Assembly (NCBI GenBank): GCA_019321725.1
Contig: CM033110.1
Location: forward strand, 10,161,278 to 10,225,277
From: Paulownia fortunei
Lineage: Eukaryota; Streptophyta; Magnoliopsida; Lamiales; Paulowniaceae
Direction of reading: 5' to 3'
Length of the DNA stretch: 64,000 nucleotides
The position numbers were made by a program, and so were the translations under genes. This document shows, in pieces, positions 22,145 to 35,357 of the stretch. The notes under the pieces were generated by a model. That model was not told where the DNA came from. It saw only the letters and a program-made list of their open reading frames with translations, and did no database searches. The first letter of the stretch is position 1; each line of letters opens with the position of its first letter.

Positions 22145-24330
22145 TATAATACCCAAGTCTCACACTACTCACTTGGCCAATATGATTCATGCACTACATG
22201 CTACTTATATGCTAATTTGCATTAACATCTACATCGCATCTTTTATAGCATTCTTAATCATTATACCTCCAATGCTATCATTTGATATTAGTGGTTGAGA
22301 TCCACTAGGGACAGAAACTGTATACTTGCTGATTTTTTATATTTATGCTTTATATATGTATAATAACTTGATTAAAACCTGTGTATTTCACCATATATGT
22401 GTTTATATATGAGTCTAGGTGATGTATGTAAGTTTAGAGAGGTTATGAATTGTAATATAGTGTGATAATTAAAGAGGTGCTCAAAACTGTCTTCTTTGAA
22501 ATTCAGATTTTGTCCTATGTGAATGGTGTTGGTTTTACATCAATAAATCCATTATTTTTGGTAGCACTTTGACCTGGTTGTCTCTTTATGTGTTTTATCT
22601 AAGTATGGTGAAAATTTGGGAGTGATTGAATGTACTTAAAGGTGCCAAAACCATTAATGTCATGAAGTGTGCAAAACTGTCACGGTAGGAAAATAATCTG
22701 TTTCAGTGTGTTGTGAAGAGAGTTGAACTTGGGAAGCTATATCCATGCGTTTTAGCAATTATATGAGATGTTTACATTTATATACATGTTATATAAGTGT
22801 GGTAAAATTTTGGGAGTGATTGGATATGCTTAGGGATGTCAAATTTATCATGCAACTAAATTAGACAATAAGAAAATATGAAAATATGAATCTGTCCCAT
22901 TTGATAACTTACCATATTTCAACCTAAACATGTTGCTATTGAGTGTTAACAATTAGGTACATGATTTAGAGTTATAATACTTCAATTATATAAATATCTA
23001 AGATGAGAAATTAAGGTATTGGAGGGACTAGATTGGGTTCTAGTTTGTAAAACCTAGATAGCTTGGTGTTTAAGGTTTCAGTATGATATTTTATGCTTTC
23101 AAGTTGCCAAATTGGGAATGGTGTTTGATGTTGGGTAAAATTACATGCTATTTTACATCTAAGATTGGAGGGGAATAATAAACAAATCTATACTAAGCTA
23201 CCAACCAAGTGAAAGGTAAGTAAAGATCCATTTGCAACTATAATGCATGAACATAGTATGTCTTGAAGCATTTATACCTAATGTGTTGATGATATTAAAT
23301 TTGACTGAGAGTCTTATGATTCTTGAAACATATTGAGAGCAAGATGACTTGCATTTCATATTGAACATACTATTCATGAGTATTTACATGTGCATGCACG
23401 ATATATGAGTATAGTGGAGGTTTTTGCATGCACGATATGATTTGAGACATGGTTTTCAAAAAGAAAATATTTTAGTTGGCCACTACTAGTGTACCGAGGC
23501 ATGCGAGGCGTGCTTATATGATATTTTAGGGTGGGGATATGCCTATAGTGGTCACGAGAGGGCGGACCACTTGACTATACCCTTGTTGACTCTGCCAGTA
23601 GGAAGACTTGTGGAGGATCACAGGGGAAGATAGGGGGTGGACCTTTGGTGATCCCATGAGATGGCCCTTGGACTGAGTCATTTATTTATGGCCATGTGAT
23701 TATTGATATTATTCACACCTCTATCCGGTACACAGTAGGTGGGCCAAGGGCCCAATAAATGAAGTATTTTTTATTGAAAACTCTTTGATTCATGAGTACT
23801 CAATTTGACATATTTATAGCATTATATCTTTGAGTTGAGTTGTATGAGATTTTATATCATACTCTTTTGTCATGCATGATTTTTACTTATTGAGCATTAG
23901 CTCATGTAGTTCATGCATTGTAGGTAAACATGGTGAGACTTGAGACCTCTGGTTTACTGGCTGGTAGTAGAGGTCCTACAGGCTTTCAAAGATCAATGTA
24001 TTTGGATGATGACCTGTTGAGCTATTTTGTGGGTTGTGTTTTTTATTTTATAGTTATTATATTATATTAGTGACTTTATTCTGTATATCACATTCAAAAC
24101 TCTTTTGTAATATAAAGTTTAGGTTTGTGATGGTTTGATAGACTTGATTAATATGTAATAACTACATATGTATATACAGTGTGACAAGATATGAAATCAC
24201 TTTACTTTTATCAATGTTCTGTTAAACTGAGTAGAAAAAAAAAAGTTATACGCATACATACATGCACAAATTATGTTGCACAAGTTTTTTATATATATAT
24301 ATTTATACATATTGTTGGGAGGGTGTGACA
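22145..24330 (+). mobile_element. LTR2-C, 3' LTR of the chromodomain gypsy element
   Basis: Directly follows the integrase and polypurine tract (AAGGAGAGGAAGA), starts TATAATACCC (canonical TGTAATACCC) and ends GGGTGTGACA. This fixes the orientation and identity of the whole LTR2 family. At 2186 bp it is shorter than LTR2-A because the sequence after GTGGTTGAGATCC jumps directly to ACTAGGGACAGAAAC. The 5' LTR is absent. LTR1-D sequence resumes at 24331. Confidence 0.92.
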
Positions 24331-24695
24331 AGCATCACTACACCGAGGCTTATGGAATGAGGCATTCTATTAATGTGAGCATACATCGTATTCGCAAGTC
24401 TTAATAGACTATTCGATGTCCCATCTCAAAAAACTCTTGGCCTGAAACTAGTTTAAGACTAAATCCATGAGGACATGTTACATGATTGCTATTATATACA
24501 CAACCATGCCTCATAGTTAATTTTAGTCTAGAGACTTTATCAAATGTGCAAAAATGCAAAATATAAGATAAAGAATGAGCCTTTTGTTGATATGTTTCAA
24601 ATAAGATTATCTTATACAAAGTACAAGAGTGAAAATACAGTCAATCTAATTCACCTCTCTAAAAACTTAGTAAGGATGTAATTCACCTCTCTAAA

Positions 24696-25315
24696 TACCC
24701 TTAGATTAATGATATTCATACTGGAATTAGTATGGGATTATTTAAAGAACTCCACGAGCAAGCGTTTCCCACAACTTAAGTTGTTAATTCTATAGCAATT
24801 AATGCTGAGCTTGAGATCCATGAGCAAACCCTTTCCCCATCTCTAGTAGTTAATTAAGGCATAATTAATATCAAAGCTAAGAATTTGGTTGATTGAGATG
24901 AGCTTAACCCTTGCCCCAATTTTGCTGCAATTAATGATCTGAATTTGGAAGACCCTAACTCTAACTAAGCATCTATCTCTAATCGATTTGGTGAAATTTG
25001 CACAAAAAATCAATTCATGTGATTAATGTCATTGGATGACCTTATTGATTAGCTAATTGATCATGAGGCTATTGTGGATCATATTATTGATACATTAGAT
25101 GCTCAATTTGCTATAGTAAGTGGAGAGCATGATGACATTTCTGTAACTAAATTAAAGGAATTATCAATGCATTATCGTACCTCGTCTTGCGATGATCAAC
25201 TCAACATGCCTGGAAAACACCTTGGAATTCTTACCACACATAAGAATGCTCAAAATCCCTCTAAGGTTCAACATCTGAGGATCACGACATTTTCATGTAC
25301 AACTTCAAGAAGATA
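24696..25315 (+). pseudogene. LINE L-1, ORF1 C-terminal region
   Basis: After LTR1-D the LINE continues with a low-complexity acidic ORF1 tail (LEDPNSN; LDAQFAIVSGEHDD; an 81-codon frame at 25074-25319), ending close to the start of ORF2. The tails of plant LINE ORF1 proteins vary greatly, so this call rests mainly on position between a DUF4283 region and an endonuclease. Several in-frame stops are present. Confidence 0.6.
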
Positions 25316-26180
25316 CTAATGTGGAATACTTATGGACTAGGGATTCAGATTCACAAAGGGTCCTCAAACGTATGATTAGCTAAAATCATCCACGTGTTGT
25401 GGCTATTTTGGAACCAAAGGCAACTTTATGTCACAACCGAATATTGAGGAAATTTAGTTTTGACAAAAAAATTGTTAATTCCTTGAACATAATATAGGTT
25501 TTTGCAGGTAAAGCTGATGGGGTAGAGCTTGTTACTAATTAAGAATAGTTTTTGCACTTTCAAGTTAATTCTATGGCATTGCACCCTTTTTATTATACAT
25601 TTATCTATGCAAAATGTACAAAACTGAAAGATTGCAACTTTAGGATAGACTCCGTCAACTTTGGATAGTGGGAAAGTCGTGGTTAGTGGAAGATGATCTC
25701 AATGTGATCTTAAATATGTCTCAAAGGAAAAAAGGTGGTGCACCTCATCTAAAGGCTATGGAAGATTTTAATACATGTATTCTAGATAGTGCTTTAGAGA
25801 ATGAGGAAATTATTGAATCTTCCTTTACTTGGATAAGTCACAGGATTCGGGAATAGTTGGGTAGGATTCTATACACCGTGGAGGGGTTGGAACTTTTTCC
25901 TAAAACAACACACACAACCCATAATCAAACCATCATGCTTCAATTACTAAATTAGATCAGTATTTGAGTCGTGGTCCAGTTACTACATCACAACGTGGGA
26001 TCCATAACCTTCCAAAAAAATTGTATGGGGTAAGAGACCACATTAAATGGTGGAATAAAGTTGTGTTTGGGAACATTTTTGATAATGTTAAGGTAGCAAA
26101 GTTGGCAGGGATAATGAGCAAAGCTATTTTTAATGATGATATCTCTCAAGAAAATACGATGGAGATGAAAAAATAATATG
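25316..26180 (+). pseudogene. LINE L-1, ORF2 endonuclease domain
   Basis: Decayed EEP-type endonuclease, the nicking enzyme of L1 LINEs. It opens with MWNTYGLG near 25319 (canonical WNxRGLG), then ILEPK-like (near 25415), and WLVEDDLNVILNMSQRKKGG at 25680-25735, where the usual GDFN is DDLN. Then follow FTWIS near 25825 and a linker to the reverse transcriptase with SRGPVTTSQRG. The region between 25440 and 25660 is badly damaged. Loss of the GDFN glycine and multiple stops show it is inactive. Confidence 0.75.
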
Positions 26181-28101
26181 CTCACTTCGCTAAGGTCTTA
26201 TCCATTGAAGAGAGTTACTGGAGGCAAAAGGCAACTTGTAGATGATTGGAAAAAGGTGAAATAAATACAAAGTTTTTCCATTCTTTGATGAAAAAGAAAA
26301 AAGTTAAGTTTTGGATCAGTTATATATCACACGATGGAGTAGTGTTGATTGATCCTCAAATGATTGCTAAATCTGCCGAGGAGTATTACCAACAATTACT
26401 TCTTCGAAGTTGTTACTTATAATGTCGATCTCTTGAGCATACTAAACTAATTATCACACAAATGCAGACTATGGATCTTCTTATGGCTACTACAATTCAG
26501 GATATAAAAGAGGTTATTTTTCATATTCACAAGGATAGTGCGGCTGGGCCATTTAGTTTTATTTCCATTTTTATCCAATCTTGTTGGGATTTTATATATT
26601 GTGACTGCTTGCAGCTTGCCTTGAATTTTTCCATGGTGTTTCTCTTTCTTGAAATTTCGTGGCTACTTCTATTGTACTGATTTAAAACAAAGACAATCCT
26701 TCTTCAAGGGTAGATTATAGACTTATTAGTCTTTGCAATGTTGTTAACAATATTTTCTCAAAATTGTTGGCAAACAGATTAGAGTGCCTCCCATCTTTGA
26801 TTAGTCAGTTAGAAAAGTGGTTTTGTTGTTAGGAGTAATATAGCAGACAACATTATTTGGGACTTGGAATTAGTGCATGCATTGGATAATTAATGCAAAG
26901 CTGGTAATATAATGATCAAATTGGATATGGCCAAAGCAAATGATTGGGCGAGCTGGAAATTTCTTTATTCTATTTTGAAAAATCTTAGATTTCCTTTGCG
27001 GTGATTTCTCAGGTTAAAAACTGTTACGAGAATGTGTGGTTTTCTATATTGATCAATAACTTTGTAGCTAGTTTCTTCAAGTCATATGGGGGCTTAGATA
27101 AGATGATCCCTTATCTTCGACTCTGTTTATATTAGCTGATGAGGTACTCTCTATGGGTTTATATAATCTGATTGCTCATAATCATGATATGCAGTTCATA
27201 TCTGGAGGACCCTTGATTAGTCATCTTGCATATGCAGATGATATTATTAGTTTTACATGGGCTAATGATGTTGGTCTTGGTAAATTAATGGACTTCTTAT
27301 GAGTAAGAGAATATTACCTGCTCAAATCCTTTCTATTAAGCAAATCCCTAGTTTTATGCTAAAAAAATTCCCTATACTCTATTTTAGTGCACCACAAAGA
27401 TCAGAAAATGAAAATTCTATTTGAGGATTTGGCATGAAAAATCAAAGCTCGAGTGCATGGGTGCGATAGAACCATGTTGTCTGTTGGGGGACAACTTACA
27501 CTAATTAAATTAGTGTTGAGCTCCATGCCTGTATATTTATTACAAGTGCGGCAACCTCCTATCACGGTTCAGCTTCCGCTTGAAATAATTTTTTCTAGGT
27601 TCTTTGGGTATCACAAGAGGGTTGTAAACAATACATTGGACTTTTTGGTCTAAAATCTGTTATCCTACAGATGAAGCTAGACTTAGATTAAGATCTATTT
27701 AAGATGTTGCAATGGTTTATGGTTTTAACTTGTGGTGGAAACTTTATTTGAAGGGTTCACTATGGTGTTATTTTATGAAACATAAATATTGTAGAGATGA
27801 TTCACCTATGCTTACCAAGGTCATAGTCAACCATTCTATTATCTAGAAAAGATTGGCCAAAATTAAGCATAAGGTTGAACCTTATATATTCTGATATTTT
27901 GGTGGACAATTGGTTTGGAGACAATCTTTAATGGATATTCTTAGATCAATAGGCACAATATGGAACATGTTAAATAATACTGGAGCCAGGGCACCTAGAA
28001 TCGAGAAGCAATAATAATTATCCTCCGATTACACCTAGTTAATGAAATTCGTATGGTGCCAATTTGGTAGAATTCTATGCTCTTGGCTATCTGGAACATT
28101 T
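26181..28101 (+). pseudogene. LINE L-1, ORF2 reverse transcriptase
   Basis: RT domain in order: the linker WRQKATCRWLEKGEINTKFFH (canonical KSRxxWLxxGDxNTxFFH), the index region DSAAGP, KSGFVVRSNIADNII, the first catalytic region IKLDMAKAND (26917-26946) and the YADD box intact as LAYADDIIS (27225-27251), then the thumb and the start of the zf-RVT region (DNWFGDN near 27905). Many stops and frameshifts interrupt it. It is cut at 28101 by the antisense E4 element and continues at 46330. Confidence 0.88.
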
Positions 28102-30174
28102 TGGTGACCCCAAAACCCATGATAACAAACCACAAGTGTACACTGTCAACAAGTGAAAAAGAGTGAGTAAAGTATCGTATCCCTAGGGAGTGCATGTGTA
28201 ATTATCAAATATAGGCCACCTATACTATATTTGACATAACGTTTATAGTGGTTATTAAATTAAAATGCGACAACTACAAAATTGATAAAATTAACTAAAA
28301 CATATGGAGATTAGAGGATTGAATTCAATATTAAGGAGAGTCAAGGCATTTGTTAGCCATTCTATGTTGTTATGAACACACCTTAATTATGATTAGGAAT
28401 GATGTGGGTAGTGTGACGGTAGATCTTTTTAACGTAATTGATGCTCTCCCTCAAGTCGAATCAAATCTACGCATAGCGGGCCATCGGCACCATCTCTAGT
28501 TGCATACCATCCTACTAAGAATACCTTGAGTTTTGTGAATTCTACTAGCTTTCAGTTTTAACACATATGACCACTTCACATACCTATGTCTATATTTCTA
28601 TAGGGGTTGGTCTGTGGCATATATTACCCTATCCATTGTTACAACTCACCTCTCGATCTTAATTGTAACAATTAAAATCAACTTGAAATTTGTCATGCCT
28701 CGAGAAGCATTAAAAATATAACATATAATTATTGCAATAAAAACAACATTCAAATCACAATATACATATCAACTCATAACTCCATAGAAATAGGTTTTCA
28801 AACCCTTGACAAAACTGATTTAGTTAATATTAAAATTAAGTAAGCACCAAGTATTTCCCAACATCATGATTCTTTCAAATTCCTTAAACTAAAGAAACTG
28901 AAAGAAGAAATTAAAATAGAAGATTACAACCACTAGGTGATTATTCACTTTTTCTTCAAACTCTTCAATCCCCGATGGAGCTCCTTCTTCTTTGTCTTCA
29001 AATCCTAAGCTCCTTGGTAATGGGTGTGTGTTCAAGGTATGGTGTGTGAAGAAATATGAAAAAATGTGTGTTTTGGGTGGAGAGAAAAAGTGTGAGAATT
29101 TAGGTATGGAGAGTGTGTGGGAGATTAATTGTGTGTTGAATGATTGATGTGTATATTGTGTGTTCAAAAAATTATATATAAGCATATGTGTATCTCTCAT
29201 TTATGTGATGCAATTACATGTGCATAGTGTATCTAATAAAGTTTCACATAGTGTGTAAGGGTGTAGTGGTGTGCAACAAAAAAGATTCCATGATATGCCT
29301 TAGATTACCACTTGTCCCTCAAATTCTGCCCATAATTTTTTCTGCTCTAGACCACTCATATTGCAGTATGGAGATCAGGCGTTGTGATGCCAAACACCCT
29401 ATTCTTTAGGCACCTCGACACATCCTAAAGGGTGTAGCGGTACTTCACAAATTGTTTTTCACCACCCATTTTTTGCCACTCGCGCTGTGGCGCCACTTTG
29501 GGGTGTGTCACAACGTTAAATAATCTTCAGCTATTGTAACAACCCTCAATACTACACATACATATATACTTATAGATACAATAATTTTGACATGATAAAT
29601 CCTGTGTACCTGTATAATTTTTTTTTCCTATAACTGCATAATAAATAATAAACTATTTTTCTCACTCACAAACTAATATATATATACATGCAGAGGACCC
29701 ATAACAACCATAACATTTATATACCCATGTACAGAAAAGTTTTAAAAGTAACACACAATACAAATCCCAAAACCTAATATAATAAACTCCAAAATCAAAT
29801 AAGTTAACAACCAGCCCGACAGGTCGTCATCCATATACACTGATCCTCAGAACTTGTAGGAGCTCCAGTCGCTCGCTCAGTAAATCTATGGCTTCAAGTA
29901 TCATCAAACTTACCTACAATGCATGAACTACGTGAGCTAATACTCAGTAAATGAAAATCATACATGCTGAAGGGGATAATCCAACATAAATGCAATACAT
30001 TTCTATGAGATTATAACAAGAATGCGAACTTATGCATCAAAATCATTTTATTTAAAAATCATTTTCCATTACTGGGCCCTTGGCCCACCTACTATGTACC
30101 GGATAGAGCTCTCGACAATATCAATAATCACATGGCCATAAACAGATCGACACAGTCCGGGGGCCATCTCCTGG

Positions 30175-30336
30175 GATCACCAAAGATCCACCCCCTGTCT
30201 TCCCCTGTGACCCTCCAGAAGTATTCCCACCGGCGGCGTCAATAAGGGCGCAGTCAAGTAGTCCACCCTCTCGTGACCACCAGAGGTACACCCCCTGTCA
30301 ACCTCTATAATCCTTCGAAAAGTAATACTCACGGCA
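30175..30336. repeat. GC-rich tandem module of LTR2-B
   Basis: Two copies with a period of 100 bp: GATCACCAAAGATCCACCCC starts at 30175 and GACCACCAGAGGTACACCCC at 30275. It is the best-preserved example of the module found in all four LTR2 copies, and it is unusually GC-rich for the window. Confidence 0.7.
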
Positions 30337-31233
30337 CCCCAAACATCATATAAATAAGCCACACATGGGCCTCGGTACACTAGTAGTGGCCAACCAAAAT
30401 ATTTTCTTTCTAAAAATAATGTTATGCATGCAAAACCTCAACTATGAGCACGTATTATGCATGCACTTATAAATGTTGATGAATGGCATGTTCAATGACA
30501 TAGTGAATCACCTGTCCTGTCAACCAAACAACGCATGCACTATAAGATATTTATGATACTAATCAAGACACAATGATCACATTTAATATAAATAAGTCAA
30601 GAAATACTATGCCCATGCATTGTAGTTGCAAATAGATTTTCACTTACCTTCCACCTTTGATATCTTATTGAAGATTAACAAGATTCTCCTCCTTAACCTT
30701 AGATATAAAGTGGCCTGTAAAAGTATGACATATTAATTTTCATTCTCAATCAATAAGTTTCTATATCAAATTTCATCAGGGATTTTAAATCTTAAATTTA
30801 ATTAAATAACAATCAAACTTTAAAATTTTTATATTTCACCCCAATCAGAACCTACTTTAATTTCTCGTTTTTAAATTTATTCTAATATTATTTAATTGAT
30901 ATGTTATAATCCTGTAATAAATCCTTCAATTTAATTAACTCCGTCATTCAATCAATACAAGATAATAAAATCGAATATTCGTAACTAATTTCAAATTAAA
31001 GGTGTATATTAGTTATTGTCTCACAAGAAAATAAATAGTTAATTTGAATCAAAACTTTCTTTCAAATTAAAAATAAACGACATAAACATATATTTTTATC
31101 CGTACAAAAATAAGAAAGAACTTACCCAAAATTTCTTCAAATTTCTACGGTTGAAATTTATTCTTTCTTTCTCTCTCTCTTTTTTTTTTTTCTCTTTTCC
31201 TTTCCTTTGTTGCCGTGAATATGTGTATATGGT

Positions 31234-31501
31234 GTTTTAATATCTTACCTATTACTTACCTATTAAGTAAACTTAATATAATATTGTAATATATGTATAC
31301 TTATCCTTAATATAATATAATATATTATAACCTAGTATAATATATTATAACATATGTATAATATCTTGTTTTAATATCTTAAGTATTACTTAACTATTAA
31401 GAAACCTAATATAATATTATAATATATGTATACTTATCCTTAATATAATATAATATATCATAATATATGTGTAATATATTATAACTATTACTATACACTA
31501 T
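31234..31501. repeat. 134-bp AT-rich tandem duplication
   Basis: Two adjacent copies starting GTTTTAATATCTTA at 31234 and 31368, sharing TATGTATACTTATCC and TTAATATAATATAATA. They differ by a handful of substitutions and small indels. Not present in the other LTR2 copies, so it arose after insertion or in this lineage. Confidence 0.75.
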
Positions 31502-31800
31502 ACACGTGTATACATATATATATATAAACTAACATTCTAATATATATATAATATATATACATATATATACATGCTTATCTAAACATAAGCTATACACGTG
31601 TATACACACACACACACATATATATATATATTATGATATTATTTTATTATACTACACACATATACTTATATCTATATATATTTCATACATCTATACATAT
31701 ATATATATATATATTTCATACATCTATACATATATGTATATAATATATTTCATACATCTATATATATATTATATTTATATAAATATAATTAATACATAAT
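31502..31800. repeat. TA- and CA-rich simple repeats
   Basis: Interspersed TA runs, a CA run at 31602-31618, and three copies of TTTCATACATCTATA near 31681, 31711 and 31748. Microsatellite-like decay product within LTR2-B. Confidence 0.8.
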
Positions 31801-32463
31801 ATTTTGATATTTATTTATAAACCCCCAAATTTATTTCTAGTAAGAATTTACACCCTCTTAATTAATATAATAATGTCCTTATTTTCTTTTATTATTATTA
31901 TTACTATTACTATCATTATTTTCTCCCTAATTAATTTATTTGCATAGTTTATCCTACATCGATAAACACAACGATGCCACATTTCACTTACGTGTATCAT
32001 AATATTATCTGATAGTTGACACTTAAATTCTAATCTTAGTACCAACTCAACCAATTAGGTTAAAAAATCTAAAAACTAATATCGGTGATAACTTTAAAAG
32101 TTTAATTATTAAATGTCGTATAAAATATAATGTATTATGAAATATCAATTAAAATGCAATGACACATACATGGCATAAAATGTATGAACTATATTGGCCA
32201 GGTGAGTAGTATGAGGCTCGGGTATTATAGCTATTGTCCATTTTTTCCCTCTGGCACCGCGGCGCCACTTTCTTGGTGTCATGGTGCGAGATCATTTTTC
32301 TCCAAATGTAGCCATTTTCACCATGTTTTCACTCCATTCCTCATACTTAGCCCCTACACATAATGATCACAAAATAAGGCATATTTGTATCGATTATAAG
32401 GCAAAAACATGTACAATTATCCTCATGGAGGTATCAGAAATGTCACACTTTCTAAGCCTATCA

Positions 32464-34142
32464 ACTATCCCCAAACTTACCTTTTTGCTTGTTCTTGAGC
32501 AAAATTCAAAATCAAACAATCATAGGCTCATACTTTGATCATGGATTACTAAGTTTGATCAACCAATTCAAATGTCTCATCAATCTTTATTGCACATGAG
32601 TCCGAAAATTAGTCACAAAGCTAGTCAAATGACACTATAAAACTTGTGTTTCATCAATCTTATAATGAATTCAAAACTTATGTCAGTGAAGTGTCAAGTT
32701 CAAGTTTCATGCATGCATATTCGGTATGAATTTCACAACTAATGACCCCCTTGGTCTAAGCAAGGAATCTCTTTAGTGCTCCATAGGCTTGATTTTCATA
32801 CACCTTCTCCACTAATGTAGACACCATACAAATTTAGATTAATAGGACTTTATTAAGCTTATGTAAGGCCTAGGTTCTAACTACCAAGAAAGGGTAAGGA
32901 TAACCCAAAACAAGAGAGATAAGTGTTCTTGCACTTTCACATCTTTACTCGCCTCATTTTTTCTTTTTTCCCCAACTTTCCTCCATTTTACCTTTTTGGG
33001 ATCCATGCTTTTCTCATGTTCATTTTGCTTCATATATATTTTCTTCTTTTGTACACATTTTTTTTCTTGTTTTTCTTTTCTATCTTTTTTTTCTTCTTCT
33101 CTTTTTTTCTATGAATTCCAAGGCTTCATTTTCTTTTTCTTCATTCCATCACAAGCCCCAAGCTTTTTTTTTCGAATAGGGTTATAGTGTTCCCTTACTT
33201 GCATCAATTGCTCACACACTCTCATTTTTCCATTCACGTTCCTTCATCAAAAGTGCAAAATATGTCACACACTGAGCTCACTTAGGGACAAGTCATAGTT
33301 TTTCGGGTTGCACAAGGTGAATGTGATGAGCTTACATGAAATAAAGTCGAATGATGGTGACTCATATGCTTTGCATCTGCTATTCTTTTAAATAAGGCAC
33401 AATGAGGTGACTATTGATGGATATTTAATCATGGTAGCTTGAAAGGCTCAAACGAGTCAAAGATGATCTAAATCATTTCCAAGTTTACTAGTTATCTAGG
33501 GTTTAGCCTCAGAGGGTAATCAATCATGATTTAGAATACCACAAAATGACCAATATAACTATTTGAAAATAGAATCCAACTCCAAGTAACATGCAATTCA
33601 TAAGATTTCAACATAACATGCTCAATGATAATTCATCACTCGTGATAAATATCAGATGCATACAAGAATTGCCATGTTACAAGACTAGTAATCTTCTTTT
33701 CTCTTGACTCTATAAAATATAATCTAGGTATCATCATAAGCAATCTGTAATCAAGATATTCATTCAATCACAAAATATGAACTCACTAAGTTTGCTAAAA
33801 CATGCTTTCTCTTGGACTCTTATCACAAAACATGTGAATTTCATACACAGTTCCAACAAAAATAAAAAAATAGGCTCAATTTTTCACATAAAAAACTCAA
33901 ACACACAAAATAAGTGTTTATCATGCTTATCCTAGATCTAAAAAAAGTGTTTATCATGCCACACCTTTGTGTGCTCTAACCGTGTAGGTGATCCTTTTGG
34001 ATAGGTAAGGTAAAGATGATCTGAAGTAGAATCTAGGGCCTTTTGGACCTTAATAAGAGAATCCTCTATTACCACGAATGGTTTGCTAAACATGGTAAAG
34101 ATATACCTATTTTTTCCATATTAATATTATGGATGAAAAAAT
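32464..34142 (-). mobile_element. E4 internal 3' region with polypurine tract
   Basis: Directly inside the 3' LTR the minus strand reads AAGTTTGGGGATAGT, a polypurine tract used to prime plus-strand synthesis, preceded by TTTGCTCAAGAACAAGC, which is typical of Tat/Athila 3' regions. The remaining 1.6 kb has no recognisable coding sequence. It includes a long pyrimidine-rich stretch on the plus strand (about 32923-33170), which makes spurious open frames rich in F, L and S. Confidence 0.65.
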
Positions 34143-34430
34143 TTATGTAGCACAAGGATTAGTCACCATTCCAAGCATATCTCTAGTTATCCTAATAGGC
34201 CTTGCTTCATCTAGTGCATAGTTCCTGAAATTAGATAATGATATTGAATTGATGCTTACATTTAGATCACATAATGCTATTCCACAAGTAGAGTCTCTAA
34301 TTAAATAAGGGATAATGAAACTCCCAGAATTGTTAAGCACTTGAAGTGGCTTCTCTTGCTGCACTTTTCAATAGTTTTGCACTCCACTAATTATTCTTGT
34401 TGTGAGAGGATGTTCTCCTTATCCACTATA
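34143..34430 (-). pseudogene. E4 retroviral-type aspartic protease remnant
   Basis: A 73-codon minus-strand frame (34143-34364) reads SGSFIIPYLIRDSTCGIALC, then DLNVSINSISLSNFR. This corresponds to the Athila/Tat protease, whose active site is DLGASINLMPLS; here glycine and alanine are replaced (DLNVS), so the active site is lost. The protease would cleave the gag-pol polyprotein. No reverse transcriptase follows downstream on the minus strand, where it would be expected. Confidence 0.75.
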
Positions 34431-35357
34431 GATTTTGACACAACCTTACTTTTCTCTAAGAGTTAAGGGCAAGAAGCTTTCAATAATGGCTCTTGGGAAT
34501 AGCTTGAATAAATTACAACTAGACCTTCTTCCTCTTCCACAATAGGTATTTGTGTTGTTTCATCTTTTTCACTCTTGCCAATTCATCAACTCTCAAGGAG
34601 GATTCTAACTCTTCATCACTTTTCAAAATGTTAATATTATCATGCTCTTTCCCACTTCATTTAACTTAAATGTGCAAGGAAAGTAATCTAAGCGCTTATG
34701 GTCAGCTTACTAAGTTGGGCTTTTAATCTCTGAAGTGATGTTGATGTAGTTTGGAATCTAGCCTCGGTATTCTTCATGAGTTGAGTACGTAATTATTCTA
34801 AAATTGACTCTTTCTCATGGGATGGATAAGTGGATTCACACCAAGTCATATTGTGATTATTTCTCCATGAAAAATTCAAGCAAACTTGCTACCTTTGATC
34901 GTACGTGCTTGAGAAAAGAGTGTCTTGCTACTTATTGTAATCCCACATATATTGAGCATGATTGATCTGTGGTGCAGCCCATGGATTGCTCATTTGATAT
35001 TCTATTATTGCACTAAAACCATATCGTAGGACTCTTGCATTGTAAAAGGTATATGAGTAGCATATACTAAAACTTTGTCAATCTTCTTAGATAAGGCATC
35101 GAGTTGGGCGGTCAATGCAGCAATGGGATCTACTTCTTGACTTCCAAAAGTTTTCATTGACATAGCACATTCGATTGGCTAATAATGTGTATACATTACC
35201 ATCACATCGAATAAAGTGCCTCCAAAAGAAACAAACAAAATAACAAAAGTAAACTAGAATAAAATAATAAAAATGAAAGAAAGGAAACAAAAATAAAGCA
35301 AACAAAATGCTTAAACTATAGCTAGATAATCAACTTTCATATCACACAGAAACACAC
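34431..35357 (-). pseudogene. E4 gag remnant
   Basis: Minus-strand gag fragments in several frames: DALSKKIDKVLV near 35040-35100, LNFSWRNNHNM near 34840-34880 (the NFSW block common near the end of Athila/Tat gag), and RFQTTSTSLQRLKAQLSKLT near 34720-34780, the coiled-coil-like segment that follows it. Stops and frameshifts are frequent. The N-terminal half of gag is not recognisable. The order gag, then protease, agrees with an antisense element whose 5' end lies to the right. Confidence 0.7.

Larger units (their letters stand above)
14948..24695 (-). mobile_element. LTR1-D, antisense copia LTR carrying four nested inserts
   Basis: An antisense LTR1 inside LINE L-1. It begins TGTTGGGTTCACTATA, the complement of the LTR1 3' end, and finishes near 24660-24695 at ATTCACCTCTCTAAA, the worn complement of TGTTAGAG. 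Its own sequence is at 14948-15959, 17580-17742, 20309-20315, 20669-20913 and 24331 to the end. The inserts are LTR4-A, the LTR3 foldback, a 350-bp unknown piece and a chromodomain gypsy remnant. The right end is blurred by a 32-bp spaced duplication of TAATTCACCTCTCTAAA, and no target duplication is seen. All LTR1 material sums to about 1.8 kb, so it was a solo LTR. Confidence 0.8.
29535..32229 (-). mobile_element. LTR2-B, solo gypsy (Tekay/Del-like) LTR
   Basis: A 2695-bp LTR2 with a perfect 5-bp target duplication GCTAT (29530-29534 and 32230-32234) inside the E4 3' LTR. Plus-strand start TGTAACAACCC, end GGGTATTATA (terminal CA changed to TA). No internal domain. Relative to other LTR2 copies it has gained AT-rich sequence between about 31200 and 31800, including a 134-bp tandem duplication and simple repeats. 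Confidence 0.92.
28102..32463 (-). mobile_element. E4 3' LTR (LTR4-B), split by LTR2-B
   Basis: Plus-strand start TGGTGACCCCAAAAC, end GCCTATCA (canonical minus-strand start TGATAGGC). Its sequence lies at 28102-29534 and 32235-32463, in total about 1662 bp. It carries GC-rich blocks (GCGCTGTGGCGCCAC near 29485, CACCGCGGCGCCAC near 32256) matching the palindromic slot of LTR4-A. The 103-codon minus-strand frame at 28889-29200 corresponds to the fortuitous frame in LTR4-A. Confidence 0.85.

Noticed and set aside
32923..33187. Two overlapping frames rich in F, L and S that could suggest membrane proteins
   Set aside because: They translate a pyrimidine-rich strand of the E4 noncoding region; hydrophobicity is a composition effect.
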